A stretch of 45,055 nucleotides of DNA from Actinomycetota bacterium. Its GTDB lineage: Bacteria; Actinomycetota; Thermoleophilia; Gaiellales; Gaiellaceae. The notes below the pieces were generated by a model. That model made no database searches, was not told where the DNA came from, and saw only the letters and a list, made by a program, of their open reading frames with translations. The position numbers and the translations under genes are program-made. The stretch covers positions 1 to 45,055 of the forward strand of contig JAIBJO010000006.1 in NCBI GenBank assembly GCA_020029615.1. The letters are read 5' to 3'. Of this stretch, positions 16,327 to 24,041 are shown one piece after another. How positions within the stretch are numbered: position 1 is the stretch's first letter; every line of letters starts with the position of its first letter.

Positions 16327-17502
16327 ATGGCGACGTATCGCGAGCTGCTCGCACGGGTGAAGGACGAGATCGACGAGATCTCCACGATCGAGGCGCACGA
16401 GCGCCTCGAGTCGTCGGGCGGGTCGCTCTTCGTCGACGTTCGCGAGCCCGACGAGTGGGAGGAAGGCCACATCCCCGGCGCGATCTACACGGGTCGCGGC
16501 CGGCTCGAGCAGCGGATCGAGGGCCTCGTGCCCGACAAGACGCGCGAGCTCGTCGTCTACTGCTCCGCCGGATCGCGCTCGGCGTTCGCCGCGAAAGTCC
16601 TCGAGGAGCTCGGGTACGAGAACGTCGTCAACCTCGCAGGCGGCTTTGCCGACTGGAAGCGGAACGGCTTCGACGTGACGATCCCGCGCGTCCTCTCGCC
16701 CGAGCAGCGCACGCGCTACAGCCGGCACTTGCTCATCCCAGAGGTCGGCGAGGATGGCCAGCAGCGCTTGCTCGACGCACGCGTGCTGCTTGTCGGAGCG
16801 GGAGGCCTCGGCTCACCGGCGTCGCTCTACCTCGCGGCCGCCGGCGTGGGAACGCTCGGCATCGTCGACGCCGACGTCGTCGACGAGTCGAACCTCCAAC
16901 GCCAGATCGTCCACTCGACCGAGCGGCTCGGGGAGCCGAAAGTGCTCTCTGCGAAGCGCACCCTCGAAGGGCTGAACCCCGACGTACGCATCGTGCCGTT
17001 CCAGGAGCGCCTCACCTCGGATAACGTCGAGCGCATCCTCGCCGACGGCTGGGACGTGATCGTGGATGGTGCCGACAACTTCCCGACGCGCTACCTCGTG
17101 AACGACGCTTCGGTCTGGCACGGGATTCCCGTCGTGCACGGCTCGATCTTCCGCTTCGAGGGTCAGGTCACGGTCTTCACGCCCGGCGCGGGCCCGTGCT
17201 ACCGCTGCCTCTTCCCTCAGCCTCCGCCGCCCGAGCTCGCCCCCAGCTGTGCCGAGGGCGGCGTCCTCGGCGTGCTGCCCGGCATCATCGGCTCGATCCA
17301 GGCCAACGAGGCGCTCAAGCTCATCCTCGACCGCGGCGACTCGCTCGCGGGCCGGCTCCTTCTCTTCGACGCGCTCGGAACGACGCTCGACGAGGTGACC
17401 GTGCGGAGGAACCCGGACTGCCCGGTCTGCGGCGAGAGCCCGACCATCACCGACTACGTCGACTATGTGGAGTTCTGCTCCACGCCGTTGGAGCTCAGCT
17501 GA
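16327..17502 (+). CDS. moeZ: Rhodanese-ThiF/MoeB fusion, MoeZ-like sulfur-carrier activating enzyme
   Basis: Adenylates the C-terminus of a ubiquitin-like sulfur carrier and transfers sulfur to make the thiocarboxylate. Residues 1-115 are a rhodanese domain (LFVDVREPDEWEEGHIPGA) with active-site Cys79 in VVYCSAGSRSA. Residues 120-391 are the E1-like domain: VLLVGAGGLGSPASLYLAAAG, the nucleotide-binding IVDADVVDESNLQRQ, zinc Cys pairs C291/C294 and C365/C368, and C308 in SCAEGGVLGVLPG at the MoeB loop position. Domain order is reversed relative to mycobacterial MoeZ, where rhodanese is C-terminal. It overlaps cysO by one base, so CysO is its probable substrate. Confidence 0.87.
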   Translation: MATYRELLARVKDEIDEISTIEAHERLESSGGSLFVDVREPDEWEEGHIPGAIYTGRGRLEQRIEGLVPDKTRELVVYCSAGSRSAFAAKVLEELGYENVVNLAGGFADWKRNGFDVTIPRVLSPEQRTRYSRHLLIPEVGEDGQQRLLDARVLLVGAGGLGSPASLYLAAAGVGTLGIVDADVVDESNLQRQIVHSTERLGEPKVLSAKRTLEGLNPDVRIVPFQERLTSDNVERILADGWDVIVDGADNFPTRYLVNDASVWHGIPVVHGSIFRFEGQVTVFTPGAGPCYRCLFPQPPPPELAPSCAEGGVLGVLPGIIGSIQANEALKLILDRGDSLAGRLLLFDALGTTLDEVTVRRNPDCPVCGESPTITDYVDYVEFCSTPLELS

Positions 17503-17774
17503 TGGCGGCCGTCCGAATCCCGCCAATGCTTCGGGCTGACGTCGGCGGCGCGCGCGAGCTCGATGCTCGCGGCGACACCGTGGGGGAGGTCATCGACGAC
17601 CTCGTCGACCGCTACCCGGTGCTCGGCGGGCAGCTGCTCGACGACGGAGAGCTCGCGTCCTACGTGAACGTCTACCTCGACGGTGAGGACATTCGCACGC
17701 GAGACGGGCTCGACACGCCGGTCCGTGCCGGCGAGAGCCTGATCCTGCTCCCGGCCATGGCCGGTGGTGTCTGA
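17502..17774 (+). CDS. cysO: CysO-like sulfur carrier (MoaD/ThiS fold) ending Gly-Gly-Val
   Basis: A 90-residue ubiquitin-fold sulfur carrier: VRIPPMLRADVGGARELDAR, TVGEVIDDLVDRYPVLGGQL, YVNVYLDGEDIR, then ESLILLPAMAGGV. In Mycobacterium the equivalent CysO ends exactly in Gly-Gly; the thiocarboxylate made there is added to O-phosphoserine by CysM and cysteine is released by Mec. Here one Val follows Gly-Gly before TGA 17772-17774. The start ATG overlaps the moeZ stop (TGATG), and the cysM GTG lies inside its last codons. A terminal extension would need trimming before activation. Confidence 0.85.
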   Translation: MAAVRIPPMLRADVGGARELDARGDTVGEVIDDLVDRYPVLGGQLLDDGELASYVNVYLDGEDIRTRDGLDTPVRAGESLILLPAMAGGV

Positions 17775-18747
17775 CCACACGGACCTGATACCGAAAGCGC
17801 GCGTGCCCGGCGTCGTCGCGGCGTCTCTTCTCGACCTCGTCGGGTCGACCCCGCTCGTCGAGCTGCAGCACCTGTCGCCGAAGCCGTCCGTCCGGCTCTT
17901 CGCCAAGCTCGAGGGGCAGAACCCGACCGGATCGATCAAGGACCGAGTCGCTCTCGCGATGATCGCCGCCGCCGAAGCCTCCGGTGAGCTCACGCCTGGC
18001 CGCAGGCTGCTCGAGCCGACGAGCGGCAACACGGGGATCTCGCTCGCGCTCGTCGCCAAGCTCCGCGGCTACTCCCTCACGTGCGTGGTGCCTGCGAGCG
18101 TGACCGAGGAGCGACGGCGCATGCTCCGGCTCTACGGCGCCGACATCGTCGACTCGCCTCCGGACGAGGGCTCGAACGGCGCAGTCCGCCTGGCGCTCGA
18201 GCTTGCCGCGCGCGACGCGTCGCTGTTCATGCCGTTCCAGTACGCGAACGACGCGAACCCGCGTGCGCACTACGAAGGCACCGGTACCGAGATCGCAGAG
18301 GCGCTCGAACGAGTCGACGTCTTCGTCGCGGGGCTCGGGACGGGTGGAACGCTGATGGGAGCAGGCGAGCGACTGCGGGAGTCGTTCCCCGGTGTCGTCG
18401 TGGCAGCGGCCGAGCCGCTGCAGGGCGACGAGGTGATGGGGCTGCGCTCGCTCGCCGACGGCTACGTGCCTCCGATCCTCGACGTCTCGAAGCTCGATCG
18501 AAAGCTGCTCGTGACGAACGCGGAAGCGGTGGCCGGGCTCCGGCAGCTCCTCGAGCGCGAGGGAGTCTTCGGCGGCGTCTCGTCCGGCGCGGTGGCGCAT
18601 GCCGCCCTCAGGCTCGCGGACGAGCTCGACGAGGGGGTCGTCGTCTGCGTGCTCGCCGACGGAGGTTGGAAATACCTCTCCGCCGGCTTCTGGGACGTAG
18701 ACGCAGACGACGTCGAGGATTCGATGCGGCGCTCCGTCTGGTGGTGA
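17764..18747 (+). CDS. cysM: CysM, PLP-dependent cysteine synthase using CysO thiocarboxylate
   Basis: A 327-residue fold-type II PLP enzyme. The PLP Lys is in KLEGQNPTGSIKDRVALAM. The substrate loop is EPTSGNTGISLALVAK, the phosphate-binding loop is GLGTGGTLMGAGERLR, and GGVSSGAVAHAALRLA sits near the C-terminus. It belongs to the O-phosphoserine sulfhydrylase/cysteine synthase family. Location between cysO and mec indicates use of thiocarboxylated CysO, giving the CysO-Cys adduct. The GTG start at 17764 overlaps cysO by 11 nt. The C-terminal tail (DVEDSMRRSVWW) is slightly extended, as in mycobacterial CysM, whose tail closes the active site. Confidence 0.92.
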   Translation: MVSDHTDLIPKARVPGVVAASLLDLVGSTPLVELQHLSPKPSVRLFAKLEGQNPTGSIKDRVALAMIAAAEASGELTPGRRLLEPTSGNTGISLALVAKLRGYSLTCVVPASVTEERRRMLRLYGADIVDSPPDEGSNGAVRLALELAARDASLFMPFQYANDANPRAHYEGTGTEIAEALERVDVFVAGLGTGGTLMGAGERLRESFPGVVVAAAEPLQGDEVMGLRSLADGYVPPILDVSKLDRKLLVTNAEAVAGLRQLLEREGVFGGVSSGAVAHAALRLADELDEGVVVCVLADGGWKYLSAGFWDVDADDVEDSMRRSVWW

Positions 18748-19112
18748 TCCCCGCTCACGTGCGCGGTGCGTTCGAGGCGCACGCGGCCGACGAGGCCCCG
18801 AACGAGGCGTGCGGCATCGTGCTCTTCAAGGACGGGGTCGCGGAGCGCTACGTCCGCGGCCGAAACGCGGCTGCGTCTCCCTACCGTTTCGAGCTCGACG
18901 TCGATCCCGGTACGTGGTTCCTCGAGGACGAGGGCTACGAGCTCGCGGTCTTCCACTCGCATCTCTCGTCGCCTCCCCGGCCGTCGCGCACCGACGTCGA
19001 GAACATCGGGCTGTGGTTGGGCCGGCCGTACCTCATCTACACCGTGCGCACGGGCGAGCTCGCCGCCTGGAGCATCAGGGACGGCTCGATCGACCCGCTC
19101 CCCCTCGCTTGA
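18744..19112 (+). CDS. mec: Mec-type JAMM/MPN+ zinc metallopeptidase
   Basis: A 122-residue JAMM protease. The Glu lies in the N-terminal helix (EAPNEACGIVLF) and the metal motif is complete: FHSHLSSPPRPSRTD fits HxHx7Sx2D. In mycobacteria Mec cleaves cysteine from CysO-Cys, and related JAMM enzymes such as QbsD trim C-terminal residues after Gly-Gly in carrier proteins. Here it may do both. The GTG at 18744 overlaps the cysM stop (GTGA), closing a four-gene operon. Confidence 0.9.
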   Translation: MIPAHVRGAFEAHAADEAPNEACGIVLFKDGVAERYVRGRNAAASPYRFELDVDPGTWFLEDEGYELAVFHSHLSSPPRPSRTDVENIGLWLGRPYLIYTVRTGELAAWSIRDGSIDPLPLA

Positions 19113-19122
19113 CCTGCGCGGG

Positions 19123-19530
19123 CTACGAATCGAGAGTCGAAAGTCCTGACGCTTCGATGGCACGTCGCGCCAACGCGTCGTCGTCAGGCCCGGCAAGTCC
19201 GCTCACGCCGACGGCACCGATGCGCGTTGCGCCGTCGAACGCGGCCACGCCTCCTTGGAAGAACGTGAAGAAGGGATCGAAGCTCGCGCGCTCGGCAGCG
19301 TCTTTGCGCGCCTTCGCAGCGAGCTCGGTGGTCGAGCGCGCGTCGCTGCGCGCGGCCGTGTAGGCCTTCCGGTGCGCGTTGAGCCGCGTATCCGGCGCGG
19401 CAGCGTCCATCGTCGCCGCGGCGATGATCTCACCGTGGTCGTCGACGACGTAGACGGCCACGGGCGCGGGCGCGTTCTCCACGACGAAGTGAACGAGTGC
19501 GAACGCCAGCTCGAGCGTCATCTCGGTCAT
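19123..19530 (-). CDS. GlcG/HbpS family protein
   Basis: A 135-residue GlcG/HbpS-like (formerly DUF336) protein: VAVYVVDDHGEIIAAATMDAAAPD, then NAHRKAYTAARS, then FFTFFQGGVAAF and IGAVGVSGLAGPDDDALARRAIEA at the C-terminus. The family includes haem-binding HbpS and accessory proteins of glycolate and diol utilisation. The ATG overlaps the pfkB stop (ATGA), so it is the last gene of the long minus-strand operon. Function here is unknown. Confidence 0.85.
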   Translation of the reverse strand: MTEMTLELAFALVHFVVENAPAPVAVYVVDDHGEIIAAATMDAAAPDTRLNAHRKAYTAARSDARSTTELAAKARKDAAERASFDPFFTFFQGGVAAFDGATRIGAVGVSGLAGPDDDALARRAIEASGLSTLDS

Positions 19531-20459
19531 GGTGACTCATCGAGCCCCGCGAGCGCGAGCACCTGCGCGAGACCCCGTACTCCACGCGTCGCACCGACCG
19601 CGGTCGTCGCTTGCGCGCCCGCGGCGCACCCGAGTCGCACCGAGCGTTCGAGCGGCCACCCGGCGAGCCTTCCGAAGAGCACGCCCGCGGCGAACGCGTC
19701 GCCGGCGCCGGTCCCGTCGACGACGTCCACCGCCGGCGCGTCCACGTAGCCCACGAAGCCGTCGCCGGACGCATAGCAGCCCCGGGCGCCCATGGTCAGC
19801 GCCACCTCGCGAACGCCGCGCTCGTGGAGCCAGGCGGCGACGCGCGGCGGCTCCGACTCGCCGGACAGCGCTCGCCCCTCGGCGAGACTCGGGGTCGCGA
19901 GATCGAGGTGAGACAGGCACGGCTCGAGACGCGACCAGCGGCCGGTCGAGTCCCAGACCGTGTCGAGGCTCGTGAGGAGCCCCCGCCCCTGCGCTTCGGC
20001 GACCACGCTGGCGAGCGGCTCGCCGTCGAGGCGTTCCATGACGAGTGCGCCTGCGACGTGGAGCACGCGTGCTCCCTCGAGGAGACGGGAATCCAGCTCG
20101 TCGCTGCCGAGCGCGCCGTTCGCACCCGGCACGTGGAGGAACGTGCGTTCACCGGCGGAGTCGACGAGGACGACGGTCGATGACGTCGGGACGCTCGCAT
20201 CGCGGAGGACGCCCTCCCTACCAACGCCACGCTCGTCCAGGAGCCTGACGAGCAGGTCGCCGAACGGGTCGACACCCACCTTTCCCACCACCGTGGCCCG
20301 GAGACCGAGCTTGGCGAGCATGCTCGCGGTGTTCAACGCGCACCCGCCGCCTTCGACCGTGATCGCGTCGACGAGGGCGAGTGACCCGGTCGGCGGCAGG
20401 TCGTCGACCGGACGCGCGATGACGTCGGCGACGAGGATCCCGAGACAGACGACGTCCAC
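19527..20459 (-). CDS. PfkB-family carbohydrate kinase
   Basis: A 310-residue ribokinase-fold sugar or nucleoside kinase. The N-terminal part has EGGGCALNTASMLAKLG with the substrate Gly-Gly and GKVGVDPFGDLLVRLLDERG. The C-terminal signature is VDVVDGTGAGDAFAAGVLFG, with the catalytic Asp in GAGD. The phosphorylated sugar cannot be read. It starts with GTG 9 nt after the haloperoxidase-type gene stop, and the position behind pentose-uptake genes suggests a sugar substrate. Confidence 0.9.
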   Translation of the reverse strand: MDVVCLGILVADVIARPVDDLPPTGSLALVDAITVEGGGCALNTASMLAKLGLRATVVGKVGVDPFGDLLVRLLDERGVGREGVLRDASVPTSSTVVLVDSAGERTFLHVPGANGALGSDELDSRLLEGARVLHVAGALVMERLDGEPLASVVAEAQGRGLLTSLDTVWDSTGRWSRLEPCLSHLDLATPSLAEGRALSGESEPPRVAAWLHERGVREVALTMGARGCYASGDGFVGYVDAPAVDVVDGTGAGDAFAAGVLFGRLAGWPLERSVRLGCAAGAQATTAVGATRGVRGLAQVLALAGLDESP

Positions 20460-20468
20460 GTGTCGGGG

Positions 20469-22322
20469 CTACGGGCGCGCGGAGCCGTCGAAGTAGCGCT
20501 GCGCGAGCGCCCAGGCGCTCTTCCCGCAGGTCGAGCCGATCTTCCGCCCCTCGAAGTCGTCGGGCGACACGTGGATGCCCATGTACAGGCGCGAGATACC
20601 CGCGGCGTCCGCGGCGTCGAAGTACGTCGCCCACTGGAGTGTCAGATCCCGGGCCGGCCCGGCCTCGGTCTTGAGCGTTCCCACCGGAACGGGCCACTCG
20701 AGCAGGCCGCCCGGGAAGTACGAGTCCCCGGTGAAGGCAGTCAGCACTTCGGCCGCGGCGCGGCTGAAAGTGCTGTGGCCGGAGACATATCCGGCAAACG
20801 CAGGGGTGACGAAGGTCGGCAGCTGATACGGCAGCCAGTCGACGGCGCGGATCCAGCCGACGCCGCTGTGCTGCGTCGCGGGGTCCTCGGGATTGCCCCT
20901 CCAGGCCCGGATCGCGATCTCGCCGACATGTGCTGCGAGCTGGGCATGCCGCTCGCCCGGCGCGCTCGAGGCAGCCGTGATCACCTCAACGAGGCCCGGC
21001 TCGAGCGGAAGCCCCTTCGGGTCGTACGAGGGGCCCCCGACATCTGTCGACTGGCCCTTCCCGCCCATGTAGCGGATCATCGAGATCGGCCGCACCGAAT
21101 CGTAGAAGCCCTTGACACCCCAGGCGGCGACAGCCGCGTCGTGGACCGCCCCGTTGAGCGCGAAGTAGAGCTTCAAGTCCCACTCGAGCGGATCGACCTC
21201 GTCTCCCTTGCCGCCGACTCGCCGCACGAGCCCGCCCGCGTCGGACACCTGGTTCGCCACGGTGTTCCAGTGGCCAGGCGGAGTCTCGGACTTGGGGCCG
21301 TCCGCCCAGAACTCGGCCAGCGCGCGCAGGTAGTCGCCTCGCAGAACGCGGTTCGGCGGATACGGCTTCCCGGTCGCCGGATTGGTCGCGTGCCCGTTGC
21401 CGTCCCTCGTTCCGAGCGAGTTGTCTCCCAGTGCACCCGGCCCGACGTCGAGGGTCATGCCGTCACCCGGATCGAGGTAGCTCGAGAAGCGGATGAGCTC
21501 GAGTGCCGTCTGCTTGTACGCCTCGTCGACCCGATCACCGAGGTGTGGCGGCGCTCCGGGATCGATCGGAATGCCTTTTGCCGACTCGGGAATCGCGAAT
21601 GCGGCCACGTGGCCCCAATGTGGGCCGACGAAGCTCTGGACCTTGCCCGGGATGGGAAGGCCGTTCTGCGCGACGATCTGCGCGAGCGCGAGCGGCTGCC
21701 AGCGGTCGGGATCGCGCATCTCGGTGCCGGACCGCTCGACGACGAGCGGTGGGTTGACCGGCTTGTAGCTCGTGTCGACGTAACGGGTCTCCTCCAACGA
21801 GCCGTCCCGCTCACCGCGCTCGATGACGGTCGCGGCGATGCGATTTCCGAGCGCTGCAGGCGAGTCGCCCTCGGTGCTCACGTAGTCGATGCGATAGCAG
21901 AGGCTCTCCATCGTGGAAGCGAGCTCCGAGAAGGTCGCCTCGAGACCGGCGGCAATGGAGTAGCGGTGGAGCAGAAGCCGATACGCCGCGTAGCTGATCG
22001 CGGCCTCGCGCGCTGCTTGCACATCTTCGGCCTCGTGCTTCTCGTCGACGAAGTAGCCGTCCGCCTCGGGGTCGTATGCGGCCCAGGCGTCCCACATCGC
22101 CGCCGACGTATGGAAGAGGTTCCGGGCATGAACCGTCGGCGCGGGCACGTCACGACGGATCGCATCGAGAAGGGCCTCGTCCCAGACCCTGGCGACGGAG
22201 TGCTGACCAACATTTGCTCGGGTGCAGTCGCTCATCAGGTACGTGTCCTGCCGCCCGTCGCCGAGCGAGCACCCCGCAAGCGCGAGTGCCCCGGCCAGAG
22301 CGCCCATGGCCACCAACCTCAT
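20469..22322 (-). CDS. Vanadium-dependent haloperoxidase / PAP2-type lipoprotein
   Basis: A 617-residue protein with a lipoprotein signal (ALAGALALAGC, Cys18). The full vanadate/phosphate-binding signature is present: KGFYDSVRP fits Kx6RP (K404, R411), YVSGHS gives the SGH (H516), and SRLYMGIHVSPD fits SRx5Hx3D (H584, D588). Such proteins are vanadium haloperoxidases or related acid phosphatases; halide specificity is not readable. The protein is probably anchored on the outer face of the membrane. The ATG overlaps the stop of the CRTAC1-type gene (ATGA), so the two are translationally coupled. Confidence 0.86.
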   Translation of the reverse strand: MRLVAMGALAGALALAGCSLGDGRQDTYLMSDCTRANVGQHSVARVWDEALLDAIRRDVPAPTVHARNLFHTSAAMWDAWAAYDPEADGYFVDEKHEAEDVQAAREAAISYAAYRLLLHRYSIAAGLEATFSELASTMESLCYRIDYVSTEGDSPAALGNRIAATVIERGERDGSLEETRYVDTSYKPVNPPLVVERSGTEMRDPDRWQPLALAQIVAQNGLPIPGKVQSFVGPHWGHVAAFAIPESAKGIPIDPGAPPHLGDRVDEAYKQTALELIRFSSYLDPGDGMTLDVGPGALGDNSLGTRDGNGHATNPATGKPYPPNRVLRGDYLRALAEFWADGPKSETPPGHWNTVANQVSDAGGLVRRVGGKGDEVDPLEWDLKLYFALNGAVHDAAVAAWGVKGFYDSVRPISMIRYMGGKGQSTDVGGPSYDPKGLPLEPGLVEVITAASSAPGERHAQLAAHVGEIAIRAWRGNPEDPATQHSGVGWIRAVDWLPYQLPTFVTPAFAGYVSGHSTFSRAAAEVLTAFTGDSYFPGGLLEWPVPVGTLKTEAGPARDLTLQWATYFDAADAAGISRLYMGIHVSPDDFEGRKIGSTCGKSAWALAQRYFDGSARP

Positions 22323-24037
22323 TGCGGGGACTCCACCACGACCAGCTGATCGGCGGCGACGTCCGCGAGCGTCGTCTCCTCCCCGCCCGGCCACCGAACG
22401 ACGAGGCGGCGCACGGTCGTCGCGGCGCCGAGCCCGAAGTGGACGCGGGGATCCTCCGACGACAGGTAGCTGCTCCCCGCGAGCACGTCGCGGACGAGCT
22501 TGCGGCCGTCCGGAAGGACTGCGGTGACCGTCGCCCCAGGATGGAACCCGCCGAGCGCCACCTCGAGCCACCTCCCGCCCGCGCTTCGGTTCTCGAGCAG
22601 GACGAGGCTTCCCCCGACCGTCGCGACCGCGACGTCGAGGTCACCGTCGTTGTCGAAGTCGGCTGCCGCGCTCCCTCGAGCCAGGCGAGGGCCGACCTCG
22701 GAGAGGCCTACCTTCGCTCCAAGATCCTCGAACTGACCGGGCTTGCTCTGAGCTTCGAGGTTTCCGAAGGCCTGCAGCGTCTCTGCGTCGCCCTCGAGGT
22801 CCGTGACGGGCACGCGCCCGTTGGCGACGAACAGGTCGAGGTCGGTGTCGAGGTCGAAGTCGGCCCAACTGACACCCCAGCCGGTGGATCCGCTGAAGCT
22901 CGGCCCCAGCTCCGCACGAACGTCGAGCCAGGATGGCTCGTTCTCGTCAGGTGGCAGGCTCCTGTAGGCAGCGTGGGTCTGTGTGCGCGCGTTGGTCACG
23001 AAGAGATCGGGGCGGCCGTCGCCGTCGTAATCGCCGGCCGCGACACCCATTCCTGCGTTCGGGTCGGCGACGCCTGCTGCTCCCGCACGCTCCTCGAAGC
23101 GAACCCCGATGCCGTCGGGATCGGCTTCCGCGCCACCCGGCCAGGCAACGTTCTCGTAGAAGCGGTTCGGATTGGTGTCGTTGGCGACGTACAGGTCGAG
23201 GTCGCCGTCGCGATCGACGTCGGAGAGCACGGCGCCGAGCCCGTACTCGAACTTGACCACCTCGAGCCCGGCTTCCGCACCGACTTCGCGGAACGTCACT
23301 CTCTCCCCGTCGCCCGGCCCGTTGCTGAGAAAGAGAAGGTCGCGGACGCCGAAGTACGTGTTGGGGAAGCCTTGCGTGGCGCCCTCGTTCGGGTTGCCGA
23401 GGCTCGCGTAGCCGGCGACGAAGAGATCGGGCCAACCGTCACCGTTGACGTCGCCCGCCGCCGCTCCGCTGCGCCAGTCGAAGCCGGCGATGCCTGCCTC
23501 GTCGGCGCCTTCCGTGAACGTCCCGTCGCCGTTGTTCCAGAGGAGGGCGTCGACGCGCGACGTCGTGACGTACAGATCGGTGAAGCCGTCGAGGTCGAAG
23601 TCCGCTGCGACACAGCCGTTCCCCCGCACGGCGAGGTTCGCCCCGGACGCGGCGCTCACGTCCTGGAACTCACCCCCCACGTTGCGATAGAGCGCGCTCT
23701 CTGGCAAGCCGCCCACCTGCTCCCAGCGCTTTGCCTCCCGCTCCGCGTACGAGTTCACGACGTAGAGGTCCATCCAGCCGTCGTTGTCGAAGTCGAGCCA
23801 GCAGACGCCGCTTCCCATCATCGCCGCCGGGTCGGGGCTCGTTCCCCAGCGGAAGGCCCCATGCCGAAAGTCGACCCCTGCCTCGTGCGCGACGTTCGTG
23901 AACTCGAGGGCGTGAGGGGCATGTGCCTGCGGTCGACTCGCACTCGGCTCGTCGCTCGAATCGGAGGAGCACGCGACCAGGAGCGCACTGGTCGCTGCAA
24001 GGACGGCGGCGAGACGCAACAGGCGGAAGGCCCGCAT
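22319..24037 (-). CDS. CRTAC1-family FG-GAP/ASPIC-UnbV lipoprotein
   Basis: A 572-residue lipoprotein (lipobox LLVAC near residue 23). It has at least six FG-GAP/VCBS-like calcium loops of the DxDxDG type: DFDNDGWMD, DFDLDGFTD, DVNGDGWPD, DVDRDGDLD, DYDGDGRPD and DFDNDGDLD. They form a beta-propeller. The C-terminal ASPIC/UnbV domain has DPRVHFGLGAATTVRRLVVR and WPGGEE. The start at 24037 is preferred because it begins the signal peptide directly; an upstream ATG adds 16 residues that overlap the permease gene. Members bind calcium and extracellular ligands. Pairing with the haloperoxidase-type gene suggests a surface complex. Confidence 0.85.
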   Translation of the reverse strand: MRAFRLLRLAAVLAATSALLVACSSDSSDEPSASRPQAHAPHALEFTNVAHEAGVDFRHGAFRWGTSPDPAAMMGSGVCWLDFDNDGWMDLYVVNSYAEREAKRWEQVGGLPESALYRNVGGEFQDVSAASGANLAVRGNGCVAADFDLDGFTDLYVTTSRVDALLWNNGDGTFTEGADEAGIAGFDWRSGAAAGDVNGDGWPDLFVAGYASLGNPNEGATQGFPNTYFGVRDLLFLSNGPGDGERVTFREVGAEAGLEVVKFEYGLGAVLSDVDRDGDLDLYVANDTNPNRFYENVAWPGGAEADPDGIGVRFEERAGAAGVADPNAGMGVAAGDYDGDGRPDLFVTNARTQTHAAYRSLPPDENEPSWLDVRAELGPSFSGSTGWGVSWADFDLDTDLDLFVANGRVPVTDLEGDAETLQAFGNLEAQSKPGQFEDLGAKVGLSEVGPRLARGSAAADFDNDGDLDVAVATVGGSLVLLENRSAGGRWLEVALGGFHPGATVTAVLPDGRKLVRDVLAGSSYLSSEDPRVHFGLGAATTVRRLVVRWPGGEETTLADVAADQLVVVESPQ

Positions 24038-24041
24038 CGAC

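Noticed and set aside
20460-22349. Plus-strand open frame of about 630 codons opposite the haloperoxidase-type gene
   Set aside because: Antisense shadow; the minus strand has the complete Kx6RP/SGH/SRx5Hx3D signature.
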